A stretch of DNA of 64,000 bases from Photobacterium rosenbergii (GTDB lineage Bacteria; Pseudomonadota; Gammaproteobacteria; Enterobacterales; Vibrionaceae). The translations under genes were made by a program, and so were the position numbers. Location: assembly GCF_003026455.1 (NCBI RefSeq), contig NZ_PYMB01000004.1, positions 1-64,000 on the forward strand, read 5' to 3'. Positions 9,290-18,660 of the stretch are shown in pieces. How positions within the stretch are numbered: position 1 is the stretch's first letter; every line of letters begins with the position of its first letter. Below the pieces are notes generated by a model. It made no database searches. It saw only the letters and a program-made list of their open reading frames with translations, and was not told the DNA's origin.

Positions 9290-10876
9290 TTAGTTGGACT
9301 TAATTTGTGGCGTCAAATGTTCGCACACATGGCGGGCAAAGCCACTACCGGCCTCATGGTAGATATTGAAGGCAGCATCGACCCCCAGCGCTTTCAGCTC
9401 TTCCTCTTCATCTCCGTATTTGGCGATGGCGGCAATTTGGCCCTGATAGTTCCGTTCGCGGATTTGCTCGAGGGCAAAACTATTGGCCTGGCTATGTGGC
9501 ATTGCCAGTAGGATCAGCTTGATATTCTGCTTGGAAATCACCCGAGCCCAGAAATCCGGGTCAGTCGCATCACCATGGATAACATGGCGCCCTTGCTCCC
9601 TGTGTAGTTCTACAGAGTCTTCACGGGCTTCGACACCAATGACGTTATTGCCATAGGTTTCTACCAGCTCGTCGTAGGCCCCGCTGCCGATACGGCCCAT
9701 ACCTAGGATAAGGACTTGCTTGTCACCCAAGTCAATCAACTTATCACTGGCATTGAGCTTCTCTGGCTCGAACTCTTTGAGCCATTTAGACGCGTCTTTG
9801 TACAGCTTGTGCCCCAAACTGTTGAGCGGTGCGGCAACCAGGAAGGAAAGCGATACCGCAATGGCAATGGCAACCAGGAAGCTACCAGGCAACATGCCCA
9901 TCTTGTAGGCAAGGCCGCCGACAATCAGGCCGAATTCACTGTAGTTGAACAGGGTCAGGGTGCCGAGCAGGGAAGTACGGACCCGGTAGCGGAATAGGTT
10001 GAAGATAACGTAGTAAAGGATCCCTTTGAGCGGCAGCATTACCATCAGCAGCAAGGCCATCAGCAGGCCGTCGAGCGTCGGTTGCTCTGCCAAACCAATA
10101 TTGAGGAAGAAGCAGACCAGCAGTAGCTCTTTGAAATTAAACAGTGATTTGGACATCTCAGATGACTTGGGATGCGCCGCAAGCATCATACCCATGATCA
10201 GTGCCCCGAGATCACCTTTCATGCCAACGAATTCAAACAATCCAGCGCCGGCGACCAGCGCAAGGAAAACGCCATAAAGCACCAGCATCTCGCCGTGCCC
10301 AGCCCGGTCGAGGATCTTGAACAGCGACGGGCGCAGCAGTGGCAGGGCAAATAACGCAAGGGCGGTTATTTCCGGGATCTTACCGGTTGAGACGGTCAGG
10401 AAGATCACCGCAAAGATGTCCTGCATGACCAAGATGCCGATAGCCAGAGTACCGTAGGTGGCATTGAGCTCGCCTTTTTCCTGCAGTGCTTTAATGGCAA
10501 ATACGGTGCTGGAGAATGAAAGGGCAAATGCCATCAGCGCAAGTTGGGTAACGTCGAGATCGGCCATCATGCCTATGCCAAGCTGCTTTAAAATCAGCAG
10601 GGCAAGGGTGAACACCCCTGTGGTCAGTAGGTTGTGCAGGGTGGCCCCGCCCCAAATCTCTTTGGCGAGCAGGGTTTTGACATCAAGCTTGAGGCCGATG
10701 GTAAACAGCAGCAAGGTGACACCGAGATCGGCCAATGTCGATAATACTGGCGTCGATTCATAGCCTGCGGTATTGAGTGCAAAGCCTGCAACGAGAAAGC
10801 CCACAAGAGGGGGCAGTTTGCACCGGAGCGCAATAAAACCAGCCAGAAAGGCGGCGATGATATAGATAAGTTCCAT
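9290..10876 (-). CDS. CPA2-family cation/proton antiporter with TrkA-N domain
   Basis: This 528-residue inner-membrane protein has about 12 hydrophobic segments over its first 370 residues (Na+/H+ exchanger fold; LLLFTIGLKLD is typical of Kef-type proteins). A cytoplasmic RCK/TrkA-N domain follows, with the nucleotide-binding GMGRIGSG near residue 395 and an acidic end of beta-2 (VEAREDS). Kef and YbaL proteins of this type exchange potassium or sodium for protons under NAD(H) or glutathione control. E. coli has ybaL next to gsk, so this may be a positional counterpart, but the sequence is not close enough for me to assign that name. It has its own terminator. Confidence 0.85.
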   Translation of the reverse strand: MELIYIIAAFLAGFIALRCKLPPLVGFLVAGFALNTAGYESTPVLSTLADLGVTLLLFTIGLKLDVKTLLAKEIWGGATLHNLLTTGVFTLALLILKQLGIGMMADLDVTQLALMAFALSFSSTVFAIKALQEKGELNATYGTLAIGILVMQDIFAVIFLTVSTGKIPEITALALFALPLLRPSLFKILDRAGHGEMLVLYGVFLALVAGAGLFEFVGMKGDLGALIMGMMLAAHPKSSEMSKSLFNFKELLLVCFFLNIGLAEQPTLDGLLMALLLMVMLPLKGILYYVIFNLFRYRVRTSLLGTLTLFNYSEFGLIVGGLAYKMGMLPGSFLVAIAIAVSLSFLVAAPLNSLGHKLYKDASKWLKEFEPEKLNASDKLIDLGDKQVLILGMGRIGSGAYDELVETYGNNVIGVEAREDSVELHREQGRHVIHGDATDPDFWARVISKQNIKLILLAMPHSQANSFALEQIRERNYQGQIAAIAKYGDEEEELKALGVDAAFNIYHEAGSGFARHVCEHLTPQIKSN

Positions 10877-11003
10877 GTTAGGCTGACGTTCCTTTATGGT
10901 TCTTCGCCAGGCCCAAAAGTGGATTAATGAAATGTGAGGACTGGCTGCTGGATAGGTACCTCTATCAGTAAGGGTACTTTATTGATGGGCGGAATATAAC
11001 ACA

Positions 11004-11034
11004 AAGGGCAGTCTCCTGTCTGGAGCCTGCCCTT
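11004..11034. other. Long hairpin between nagC and the antiporter gene
   Basis: AAGGGCAG-T-CTCC pairs with GGAG-C-CTGCCCTT around TGTCT, giving a 12-bp stem with one mismatch. It sits 60 bases after the nagC stop. Neither strand has a strong T run after it, so it may be a weak terminator or an mRNA 3' stabiliser of nagBAC. Confidence 0.55.
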
Positions 11035-11094
11035 AATATTTTGTAACAGGATGAATAACTTAGAAAGCTATTTCACACTCGTAATGTGGGTTGG

Positions 11095-12309
11095 TTACTC
11101 TTCCAACAAGCGCTGCAACAAGACACCGTTGAGCATCGCGCGTTTGATCATTGAGAAAGCGCCGATGGTTGGCTGGGTGTAAAGCTCTGATTCAACAATT
11201 GGCAGGTCCTTGTTAAAGGTCGACAAGGATTGGGTTTCCACACAGCGGCGGATAGCCGGGAAGATCACATCCTTGGCCTGAGTAATGTTACCCGCTACGA
11301 TAATCTTCTGTGGGTTGAACAAGTTAATCGTCATTGCCAAGGCTTTGCCAAGTTGGTTGCCCACTTTGATCAGTGCTTGGCTGGCAAGTTCGTCACCCTT
11401 GTTGGCTGCTTCACAGATAGCAGGCATAGTGACATCTTCTAGTTCCTGCAGCGAACTCGGGTAGCCCTGATCTAGCAGTGCTTGAACATGGCGGATAATC
11501 GCCGGATCAGCTGCTACGGTCTCCAGACAGCCGAAGTTACCACACTGGCACTTGTCGCCCAACGGGTCGATCTGGATATGACCGATTTCACCGACATTGC
11601 GGTTATAGCCAAGGAAGACCTGACCATTGACGATGATACCCGCACCGGTACCGTGGTGGACACTGACAAGGATAGAGTCTTTACAGTCTTTGCTTGAGCC
11701 GAAGTAATGTTCCGCCAGCGCCAAACCGCGGATGTCATTGCCAACAAAGCAGGCAACGCCATATTTTTCGGTAATAATTTCTGAAAGTGGCAAATTGTCG
11801 ACATCGATATGCGGCATGTACTCAACAACACCGCTCTCTGGGTCAATCAGGCCCGGCAGGGTAATGCCAAAGGCAACCAATTCGCGAAGCACGTTCTGGT
11901 TGTCTGCAATGAACTTGCGGATATGCTCCAGCAAACCGTCAATAAGCTCTTGCTGGTTGGAATAGTGGAAAGGATGCGCAGTACCGACAATGTGCTTGCC
12001 ACTGAGATCGTAAATGGTTTGCTCGATGTAGTTTCGACCAAGTCGAATCGCAATCGAGTGGAAAGGCGCTGACTCAGTCGTCAGCGAAATTGCACGCCGG
12101 CCTCCGGTGGAAGCCTGCTGCGCGACCTCTTTGATCAGGCCGCGCTCCAGCAGTTGGCGGGTGATTTTAGTAACACTTGCAGGTGCAAGCTGACTGACAT
12201 CAGCTACCTGAATTCGCGATATAGGGCCTTGCAAGTCGATGAGCCGGTAAACAGCTGCACTATTTAGCTGCTTTACCAGATCAACATTACCAATTTGTCC
12301 GCCTGTCAT
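11095..12309 (-). CDS. nagC: NagC, ROK-family repressor of amino-sugar genes
   Basis: NagC represses nag genes until it binds GlcNAc-6-phosphate. Residues 1-80 are a winged helix (RIQVADVSQLAPASVTKITRQLLERG in pieces), followed by a ROK sugar-kinase-like fold. The ROK zinc signature is intact: GHIQIDPLGDKCQCGNFGCLE. Length 404 matches E. coli NagC (406). It starts two bases after the nagA stop, so nagB-nagA-nagC form one operon; the nagD gene that follows in E. coli is absent here. Confidence 0.96.
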   Translation of the reverse strand: MTGGQIGNVDLVKQLNSAAVYRLIDLQGPISRIQVADVSQLAPASVTKITRQLLERGLIKEVAQQASTGGRRAISLTTESAPFHSIAIRLGRNYIEQTIYDLSGKHIVGTAHPFHYSNQQELIDGLLEHIRKFIADNQNVLRELVAFGITLPGLIDPESGVVEYMPHIDVDNLPLSEIITEKYGVACFVGNDIRGLALAEHYFGSSKDCKDSILVSVHHGTGAGIIVNGQVFLGYNRNVGEIGHIQIDPLGDKCQCGNFGCLETVAADPAIIRHVQALLDQGYPSSLQELEDVTMPAICEAANKGDELASQALIKVGNQLGKALAMTINLFNPQKIIVAGNITQAKDVIFPAIRRCVETQSLSTFNKDLPIVESELYTQPTIGAFSMIKRAMLNGVLLQRLLEE

Positions 12310-12311
12310 AG

Positions 12312-13448
12312 TTAATTCTGCTCGTATTCGCCGTTAACAACAGTCGCCCGAACCTTGTAGTCACGATCAAAAATAGCGAGGTTTGCTACCATGCCTTTTT
12401 TGATGGCGCCCAATTTCTGTTCAACGCCGATAGCGCGAGCAGGGTAGAGGGTTGCCATACGAATCGCTTCGTCCAGGGCGATACCTGCATGTTCGACACT
12501 ATTTTGAACCGCTTCGATCATAGTTAGTGCCGAACCACCTAGTGTGCCATTCTCATCAACACACTTACCATCTCGGTAATATACTTTCTTGCCGACAAAA
12601 ATAAAGTGATCAATGTCTGCTCCTGCAGGTGCAGTTGCATCGGTAACCAAAACAAGTTTGTCGCCTTTCATGCGGTGGGCCATGCGAACGTTGGCATAAT
12701 CGACATGGAAACCGTCAGCAATCACACCGGTATAGACCTCAGGTGTGTCGTAGATAGCACCAACCATTCCCGGTTCGCGACCGGCAATTGGCGTCATCGC
12801 ATTGAATAGGTGGGTAGCGAAAGTAATCCCTGAGGCAAAGCCTTTACGGGCTTCAACATAAGTCGCATTGGTGTGGCCAGCCGATACCACAATGCCGGCT
12901 TCAACCAATTGCTCGATGTGGCTATGGTCGTTTTGTTCCGGAGCCAAAGTCACTTTGGTCACCACATCGGCATTTTCGCAGATGGTGTTAATCATCTCGT
13001 TGTCAGAGCGACGGATGTGGTCAACAGAGTGGATACCTTTTTTCATCACATTTAGGTAAGGACCTTCAAGGTGCAAACCTAGCGAGTGATTGTTGTATTG
13101 ACTCTGGTAGTCTCGCTCTGCAGCAATGGCCGCTTTCATATCTTCGTCTGAAGAGGTGATAAGCGTTGGTAGGAAGCTGGTGCAACCTGATTTAAGGTTG
13201 GCACGGTGCATGGTGTGGATGGTATCGGCGTTGATTTCGTCATTGAGCATGACACCACCACAACCATTCAGTTGTAGATCGATGAAGCCAGGGGTTAGGT
13301 TGGCACCATCAAGATCTCGGATTTCGATATCCGTAGGCAATTCTGAAACAGGGCAGACAGCGTGAATGTTCACGCCGTCAATAATGACGGCGTGGTTATT
13401 CAGCACATCGCTACCGGTGAAAATACGGCAGTTGGTTAGCGCGTACAT
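12312..13448 (-). CDS. nagA: N-acetylglucosamine-6-phosphate deacetylase
   Basis: NagA removes the acetyl group from GlcNAc-6-phosphate, giving glucosamine-6-phosphate and acetate. Amidohydrolase-superfamily motifs are in order: [16 protein letters not shown] (metal and substrate histidines), [15 protein letters not shown] and [10 protein letters not shown] (catalytic aspartate). Length 378 compares with 382 in E. coli. ATG follows a strong AAGGAGT site. It sits 14 bases after nagB in the nagBAC operon. Confidence 0.97.
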   Translation of the reverse strand: MYALTNCRIFTGSDVLNNHAVIIDGVNIHAVCPVSELPTDIEIRDLDGANLTPGFIDLQLNGCGGVMLNDEINADTIHTMHRANLKSGCTSFLPTLITSSDEDMKAAIAAERDYQSQYNNHSLGLHLEGPYLNVMKKGIHSVDHIRRSDNEMINTICENADVVTKVTLAPEQNDHSHIEQLVEAGIVVSAGHTNATYVEARKGFASGITFATHLFNAMTPIAGREPGMVGAIYDTPEVYTGVIADGFHVDYANVRMAHRMKGDKLVLVTDATAPAGADIDHFIFVGKKVYYRDGKCVDENGTLGGSALTMIEAVQNSVEHAGIALDEAIRMATLYPARAIGVEQKLGAIKKGMVANLAIFDRDYKVRATVVNGEYEQN

Positions 13449-13462
13449 GAATAACTCCTTAA

Positions 13463-14263
13463 TTACAGGTGCTTGATGTTTTCAGCTTCTAGCTCTTGGA
13501 AGTACTTAACAGTCTTCACTTTTAGCTCTTGTGTAGATGGCTCATCACACACAATCAGAGATTTAGGGTGAAGCTGAAGCGCTGATACTGTCCATAGGTG
13601 GTTCACTGAACCTTCAACCGCGGCTTGCAGGGCAAGTGCTTTGTTATGGCCTGTTACCAGGATCATGATTTCCGCTGAATCAAGTAGTGTACCGACACCG
13701 ATTGTTAGTGCGTATTTAGGTACCTGGTTGATATCGCCATCGAAGAAACGAGAGTTCGCGATACGGGTATCTTCAGTCAGCGTCTTGATACGGGTACGAG
13801 AGGCTAGCGAAGAAGCTGGCTCGTTGAATGCGATGTGACCGTCGTTGCCCACGCCACCCATGAATAGGTTAATTTTGCCGTATGACTTAATTTTGTCTTC
13901 GTAGCGCTGGCACTCAGCATCAACATCTTCTGCATTACCATTCAGCAGGTTGATGTTTTCTTCTTGAATATCAACGTGATTGAAGAAGTTGTTGTACATG
14001 AAGCTGCGGTATGACTCTGGGTGGTCAGCCGGGATACCGATGTATTCGTCCATGTTGAAGGTAACAACATGCTTGAAACTTACTTCACCTGCTTGATAAA
14101 GCTCAATAAGGCGCTTGTAAGTTGATAGCGGGGTGCCACCTGTTGGTAGGCCCAAGACAAAAGGACGTTCCGCTGTTGGCTCAAATTTGTTAATACGATC
14201 AGCAATATAGCGAGCTGACCACAAACCTACATCTTTAGCTTCATTCAGTGGGATTAGTCTCAC
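13463..14263 (-). CDS. nagB: Glucosamine-6-phosphate deaminase
   Basis: NagB converts glucosamine-6-phosphate to fructose-6-phosphate and ammonia, joining amino-sugar use to glycolysis. Family motifs [23 protein letters not shown] and [13 protein letters not shown] are all present, and the length of 266 equals that of E. coli NagB. The start is GTG at 14263 (MRLIPL) with GAGGTG six bases upstream. First gene of nagBAC, divergent from nagE with two NagC-like operators between. Confidence 0.98.
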   Translation of the reverse strand: MRLIPLNEAKDVGLWSARYIADRINKFEPTAERPFVLGLPTGGTPLSTYKRLIELYQAGEVSFKHVVTFNMDEYIGIPADHPESYRSFMYNNFFNHVDIQEENINLLNGNAEDVDAECQRYEDKIKSYGKINLFMGGVGNDGHIAFNEPASSLASRTRIKTLTEDTRIANSRFFDGDINQVPKYALTIGVGTLLDSAEIMILVTGHNKALALQAAVEGSVNHLWTVSALQLHPKSLIVCDEPSTQELKVKTVKYFQELEAENIKHL

Positions 14264-14318
14264 AGTGACACCTCATTCCAAAATTAATTTACAGTTAAAT
14301 CATAGCGTGATATCGCAT

Positions 14319-14339
14319 TTGTTTTGCATGATAAAATAA
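14319..14339. promoter_or_regulatory. Candidate NagC operator, nagB side
   Basis: TTGTTTT-N7-AAAATAA is a near-perfect inverted repeat with six of seven bases matching in each arm, and it resembles NagC sites in gammaproteobacteria. It lies about 55 bases upstream of the nagB start. Confidence 0.6.
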
Positions 14340-14381
14340 GTTTTATGATCGAGCTAGCAAAATCGCCTGCTAAATGCTCTT

Positions 14382-14403
14382 ACTGGTGACTGAGATCACA
14401 AAT
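14382..14403. promoter_or_regulatory. Candidate CRP site between the two NagC boxes
   Basis: GGTGA-CTGAGA-TCACA matches the CRP half sites TGTGA-N6-TCACA with one mismatch; centre near 14392.5. It lies between the two NagC boxes, as in E. coli nagE-nagB. Confidence 0.65.
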
Positions 14404-14410
14404 GATGACG

Positions 14411-14435
14411 TTTTAATTTGCGGGGCGAAATAAAA
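14411..14435. promoter_or_regulatory. Candidate NagC operator, nagE side
   Basis: A 25-base imperfect palindrome with TTTTA/TAAAA ends and a GC-rich core (GCGGGGC); nine of twelve arm positions pair. Its centre (14423) is about 94 bases from that of the nagB-side box (14329). Confidence 0.6.
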
Positions 14436-14519
14436 TTCTTAAACTGCAAGTAACTTAATCGGGTAACTAAAATAAGTTATCCAACATCGAATCTAAGAAA
14501 ACCATAGGGGGAACTAAGG

Positions 14520-16010
14520 GTGAACATTCTTGGATATTTTCAAAAAGTAGGTAAAGCACTGATGGTGCCGGTAGCCACGCTACCTGCAGCAGCAATTCTG
14601 ATGGGTATTGGTTACTGGATTGATCCAAATGGCTGGGGTGCAAACAGTGCACTTGCTGCCTTCTTGATCAAAGCTGGTGCCGCAATCATCGATAACATGT
14701 CAGTACTGTTTGCAGTGGGTGTTGCTTACGGTATGTCAAAAGACAAGGACGGTGCAGCAGCACTATCTGGTTTCGTTGGTTTCCTCGTTGTTACTACTCT
14801 ACTTTCTCCGGGCGCCGTTGCTCAGATTCAAGGTATTGACGCAAGCGCAGTACCAGCGGCCTTCGGTAAGATCAACAACCAGTTTGTCGGTATCCTAGTG
14901 GGTATTGTATCGGCTGAGATCTACAACCGCTTCTCACATGTTGAGCTGCACAAAGCGCTAGCATTCTTCTCTGGTAAGCGTCTTGTACCTATCTTGACTT
15001 CTTTTGCTGGTATCTTCATTGCATTCGTACTGATGTACGTGTGGCCTACAGTATACGGTGGCCTAGTATCATTCGGTGAAGGCATCCAAGGTATGGGTGA
15101 GCTAGGTGCTGGTATCTACGCATTCTTCAACCGTCTACTAATCCCAGTGGGTCTACACCACGCACTGAACTCTGTATTCTGGTTCGATGTAGCGGGCATT
15201 AACGACATCCCTAACTTCCTAGGCGGCGCGAAGTCAATTGCTGAAGGCGTTGCGACTCCAGGTGTAACAGGTATGTACCAGGCTGGTTTCTTCCCAATCA
15301 TGATGTTTGGTCTACCAGGTGCAGCTCTAGCTATCTACCACACAGCTAAAGCGAAGAACAAAGAGAAAGTTGCTTCTATCATGATTGCAGCGGGTTTCGC
15401 ATCATTCTTCACCGGTGTTACTGAGCCGCTAGAATTCTCATTCATGTTCCTAGCACCAGGCCTATACGTTCTTCACGCATTCCTAGCGGGTATCTCTGTA
15501 TACATCGCGGCTTCAATGCAGTGGATTGCAGGTTTCGGCTTCTCTGCAGGTCTAGTTGATATGATTCTATCAACGCGTAACCCACTAGCAGTAAGCTGGT
15601 ACATGCTGATTGTTCAGGGTCTAGTATTCTTCGGCCTTTACTACGCAATCTTCCGTACGGTTATCGTTAAGTTCAACCTGAAGACGCCTGGCCGTGAAGA
15701 CGATGAAGAAACTTCTTCAGAAGTAGGTGGTTCTCAGGAAACTGGTGAGCTAGCTAAACAGTACATCGTTGCACTAGGTGGTGTATCTAACCTAGAAAAC
15801 ATCGATGCATGTATCACTCGCCTACGTCTAACTCTGAAAGACAGCAGCCTTGCTGATGAGAAGACGCTGAAAGCACTAGGTGCAATGGGTGTGGTTAAGC
15901 TAGGTTCAAACAACCTACAGGTTATCCTTGGCCCACTAGCTGAAATCGTGGCTGGCGAAATGAAGAAAGTATCGCCAAACGAAGACCTATCAGCGGTAAA
16001 ACTGCCTTAA
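14520..16010 (+). CDS. nagE: PTS N-acetylglucosamine-specific EIICB component
   Basis: NagE takes up GlcNAc across the inner membrane and phosphorylates it. Residues 1 to about 385 are the glucose-type EIIC membrane domain (GVTEPLEFSFMFLAP and LHHALNSVFW are typical); about 405-490 are EIIB with the phosphorylated Cys431 in NIDACITRLRL. The EIIA domain found at the end of E. coli NagE (648 aa) is missing, so phosphate must come from a separate EIIA such as Crr. Start is GTG at 14520 after AGGGGGA. The gene is rich in the leucine codon CTA. Two terminators follow. Confidence 0.96.
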   Translation: MNILGYFQKVGKALMVPVATLPAAAILMGIGYWIDPNGWGANSALAAFLIKAGAAIIDNMSVLFAVGVAYGMSKDKDGAAALSGFVGFLVVTTLLSPGAVAQIQGIDASAVPAAFGKINNQFVGILVGIVSAEIYNRFSHVELHKALAFFSGKRLVPILTSFAGIFIAFVLMYVWPTVYGGLVSFGEGIQGMGELGAGIYAFFNRLLIPVGLHHALNSVFWFDVAGINDIPNFLGGAKSIAEGVATPGVTGMYQAGFFPIMMFGLPGAALAIYHTAKAKNKEKVASIMIAAGFASFFTGVTEPLEFSFMFLAPGLYVLHAFLAGISVYIAASMQWIAGFGFSAGLVDMILSTRNPLAVSWYMLIVQGLVFFGLYYAIFRTVIVKFNLKTPGREDDEETSSEVGGSQETGELAKQYIVALGGVSNLENIDACITRLRLTLKDSSLADEKTLKALGAMGVVKLGSNNLQVILGPLAEIVAGEMKKVSPNEDLSAVKLP

Positions 16011-16042
16011 TGGCTTAGCCCTAAGTCATCGTTAACGAACCT

Positions 16043-16070
16043 ATCGGCCTCCATTTGGAGGCCGATTTTT
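16043..16070 (+). terminator. First terminator of nagE
   Basis: ATCGGCCTCC and GGAGGCCGAT form a perfect 10-bp stem around ATTT, then T5. Confidence 0.92.
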
Positions 16071-16075
16071 ATGAA

Positions 16076-16101
16076 GCCCCGTCATGTAGCGGGGTTTTTT
16101 T
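16076..16101 (+). terminator. Second, tandem terminator of nagE
   Basis: CCCCG and CGGGG pair around TCATGTAG, followed by seven T. It lies six bases after the first one and insulates glnS from nagE transcription. Confidence 0.8.
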
Positions 16102-16142
16102 ATTCATATCGACAAACAATGTACACTATTTGTTGAGTCGGC

Positions 16143-16167
16143 CCCTATATTTATGGATCATAGGGGA
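16143..16167 (+). other. Hairpin in the glnS leader
   Basis: CCCCTAT and ATAGGGG (7 bp, perfect) flank an 11-base loop about 35 bases upstream of the glnS start. There is no T run, so it is not a terminator. It could be an mRNA structure or an operator; I cannot assign it. Confidence 0.4.
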
Positions 16168-16201
16168 CTTAAAAATCCTGTAAGCACACGAGGTGTAATT
16201 G

Positions 16202-17866
16202 ATGAGTGAATCTGAAGCTCGTCCAACTAACTTTATCCGCCAGATCATTGATGCGGATTTAGCAAGTGGCAAACATACAAGCGTACATACCCGATTCCCG
16301 CCGGAGCCGAATGGCTACCTGCATATCGGCCATGCGAAATCTATTTGTTTGAACTTCGGTATTGCTCAGGACTATCAGGGCCAATGTAATCTTCGTTTCG
16401 ATGATACTAACCCTGAGAAAGAAGACATCGAATACGTTGAGTCTATTAAGAACGATGTTAACTGGTTGGGCTTTGAGTGGAGCGGTGAGATTTGTTACTC
16501 ATCGAACTACTTCGATAAGCTGTACGGGTTTGCTATTGAATTGATTAATAAAGGCTTAGCGTACGTTGATGAGCTAAGTCCAGAGCAAATGCGCGAATAC
16601 CGTGGCACCCTTACCGAAGCCGGTAAGCACAGCCCATACCGTGATCGCAGCGTAGAAGAAAACCTTGAGCTGTTCGAAAAAATGAAGAACGGCGAAATTG
16701 AAGAAGGCAAGATGAGTCTTCGCGCGAAGATCGACATGGCTTCACCATTTATGGTGTTGCGTGATCCAGTGATCTACCGCGTACGCTTCGCAACTCACCA
16801 TCAGACAGGTGACAAGTGGTGCATCTACCCGATGTATGACTTCACTCATTGTATTTCTGATGCGCTAGAAGGCATTACGCATTCTATCTGTACGCTTGAG
16901 TTTATGGATAACCGCCGTCTATATGACTGGGTGCTGGATAACATCACCATTGATTGCCAGCCGCGCCAGTACGAGTTCAGCCGCCTGAACCTTGAGTACA
17001 CGGTTATGTCCAAGCGTAAGCTGAACCAACTAGTGACCGAGAACCTGGTCAGCGGTTGGGATGACCCACGTATGCCAACTATCTCTGGTCTGCGCCGCCG
17101 TGGCTTCACTTCTGCGTCAATCCGTGAGTTTTGTAAGCGCATCGGTGTGACCAAGCAAGATAACACCATCGAGATGAGCTCGCTGGAATCTTGTATCCGT
17201 GATGACCTGAACGAGAATGCACCGCGTGCAATGGCTGTTCTGGATCCGGTTAAGGTCGTGATCGAGAACTTCGATGGCGATGCTGAAATGCTTGACGTGG
17301 CTAACCACCCGAACAAGCCAGAGATGGGCAGTCGTCCAGTCCCGTTCACCCGTGAACTGTACATCGAGCGTGAAGACTTCCGCGAAGAAGCGAACAAGAA
17401 GTACAAGCGTCTGGTACTAGGCAAAGAAGTACGCCTACGTGGTGCCTACGTGATCAAGGCTGAGCGTGTTGAGAAAGACGAAGACGGTAACATTACCACT
17501 ATCTTCTGTACTTACGATAACGAAACGCTAGGCAAGAACCCTACGGATGGTCGCAAGGTGAAAGGCGTGATCCACTGGGTTTCTGCAGAGCAGGGCATCC
17601 CAGCTGAAATCCGTCTATACGATCGCCTGTTCACGGTACCAAATCCTGGTGCTGCTGATGATTTCGTTTCTGTGATCAACCCTGAGTCACTGACTGTGAT
17701 GAACGGTGTGGTTGAGCCATCATTGGTTGAAGCCGAAGCGGAGAAAGCGTTCCAGTTCGAGCGTATGGGCTACTTCTGTGCTGATAGCAAAGACTCTTCT
17801 AAAGAGAAGTTGGTCTTTAACCGCACTGTTGGCCTACGTGACACTTGGGCGAAAATTGGTGACTAA
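16202..17866 (+). CDS. glnS: Glutaminyl-tRNA synthetase
   Basis: GlnS charges tRNA-Gln with glutamine. Class I motifs are clear: the HIGH motif in [15 protein letters not shown] and the KMSKS equivalent [11 protein letters not shown]; the C-terminal beta-barrel anticodon domain follows. ATG at 16202 has GAGGTG seven bases upstream; a TTG codon immediately before it also keeps the frame open but is unlikely. Length 554 equals the E. coli protein. The nagE-glnS neighbourhood is shared with E. coli and vibrios. Confidence 0.98.
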   Translation: MSESEARPTNFIRQIIDADLASGKHTSVHTRFPPEPNGYLHIGHAKSICLNFGIAQDYQGQCNLRFDDTNPEKEDIEYVESIKNDVNWLGFEWSGEICYSSNYFDKLYGFAIELINKGLAYVDELSPEQMREYRGTLTEAGKHSPYRDRSVEENLELFEKMKNGEIEEGKMSLRAKIDMASPFMVLRDPVIYRVRFATHHQTGDKWCIYPMYDFTHCISDALEGITHSICTLEFMDNRRLYDWVLDNITIDCQPRQYEFSRLNLEYTVMSKRKLNQLVTENLVSGWDDPRMPTISGLRRRGFTSASIREFCKRIGVTKQDNTIEMSSLESCIRDDLNENAPRAMAVLDPVKVVIENFDGDAEMLDVANHPNKPEMGSRPVPFTRELYIEREDFREEANKKYKRLVLGKEVRLRGAYVIKAERVEKDEDGNITTIFCTYDNETLGKNPTDGRKVKGVIHWVSAEQGIPAEIRLYDRLFTVPNPGAADDFVSVINPESLTVMNGVVEPSLVEAEAEKAFQFERMGYFCADSKDSSKEKLVFNRTVGLRDTWAKIGD

Positions 17867-17893
17867 GCGTTAAGCTTCTCCAAGCCTAATATG

Positions 17894-17923
17894 AAAAAAC
17901 CAGCCGGAAGGCTGGTTTTTTTA
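17894..17923. terminator. Terminator of glnS, possibly bidirectional
   Basis: AACCAGCC and GGCTGGTT form an 8-bp stem around GGAA, with A6 before and T7 after. The minus side could also end the fur transcript 80 bases away. Confidence 0.88.
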
Positions 17924-18005
17924 TTGGTATACAACAACAAACGTTAAGCTGGATGAGTGGCCAAGTGTTGAGCTCCCGGCCTTATTGTTTTTTACTTGGG
18001 CTTAA

Positions 18006-18452
18006 TTATTTCTTGTCGTGTAGTGTGCTGTCTTCCTGGCAGTTGCCTTCGGCACAGTGACCATAAAGGTACAGGCTGTGGTTGGTAAGGCGAACATTGA
18101 AGCTAGCAGCGATTTCTTTTTGGCGTTCTTCGATGATTTCATCAGAGAACTCAATAACTTTGCCACAATCTAGGCAGACTAGGTGATCATGGTGATGCTG
18201 TGTTGCCAACTCGAACACAGATTTTCCGCCTTCGAAGTGGTGACGTGTCACAATGCCGGCATCATCAAATTGGTTCAATACGCGGTATACCGTCGCCAAG
18301 CCAATTTCTTCACCGATATCGATTAGCTTCTTGTACAAGTCTTCAGCACTGATATGCTGGCAATCCGGCTGTTGTAGCACTTCCAGAATCTTTAGGCGTG
18401 GAAGGGTTACTTTCAGGCCAGCTTGTTTTAGTGCGTGATTGTTATCTGACAT
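18006..18452 (-). CDS. fur: Fur, ferric uptake regulator
   Basis: Fur represses iron-uptake genes when loaded with ferrous iron. The 148-residue protein has the winged helix (LPRLKILEVLQ to TVYRVLNQFDDAGIV) and the dimer domain with the HHHDHLVCLDCGKVIEF metal site (CxxC) and a second cysteine pair, CAEGNC. Its start has a good AGGAAA site. It is convergent with glnS and divergent from the DUF4442 gene. Targets in this window probably include feoABC. Confidence 0.98.
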   Translation of the reverse strand: MSDNNHALKQAGLKVTLPRLKILEVLQQPDCQHISAEDLYKKLIDIGEEIGLATVYRVLNQFDDAGIVTRHHFEGGKSVFELATQHHHDHLVCLDCGKVIEFSDEIIEERQKEIAASFNVRLTNHSLYLYGHCAEGNCQEDSTLHDKK

Positions 18453-18660
18453 TGGAGTTTCCTATTGGCTACCCGCACCCTCATGATACGGTAGTCTTTC
18501 TCTTCTTCCCTCATTATAAGTGACCACAAGGTAACAATAAACCTAAAAACAGGTCAATCTTGCTGATATCTAACTTTTCTTTTTGTTGCGCAAATGTTGT
18601 CAAAATGTTCGCCTGCGCGTTAGAATGAACTCATCGTACCAGCTATAAGGATATATCGCC

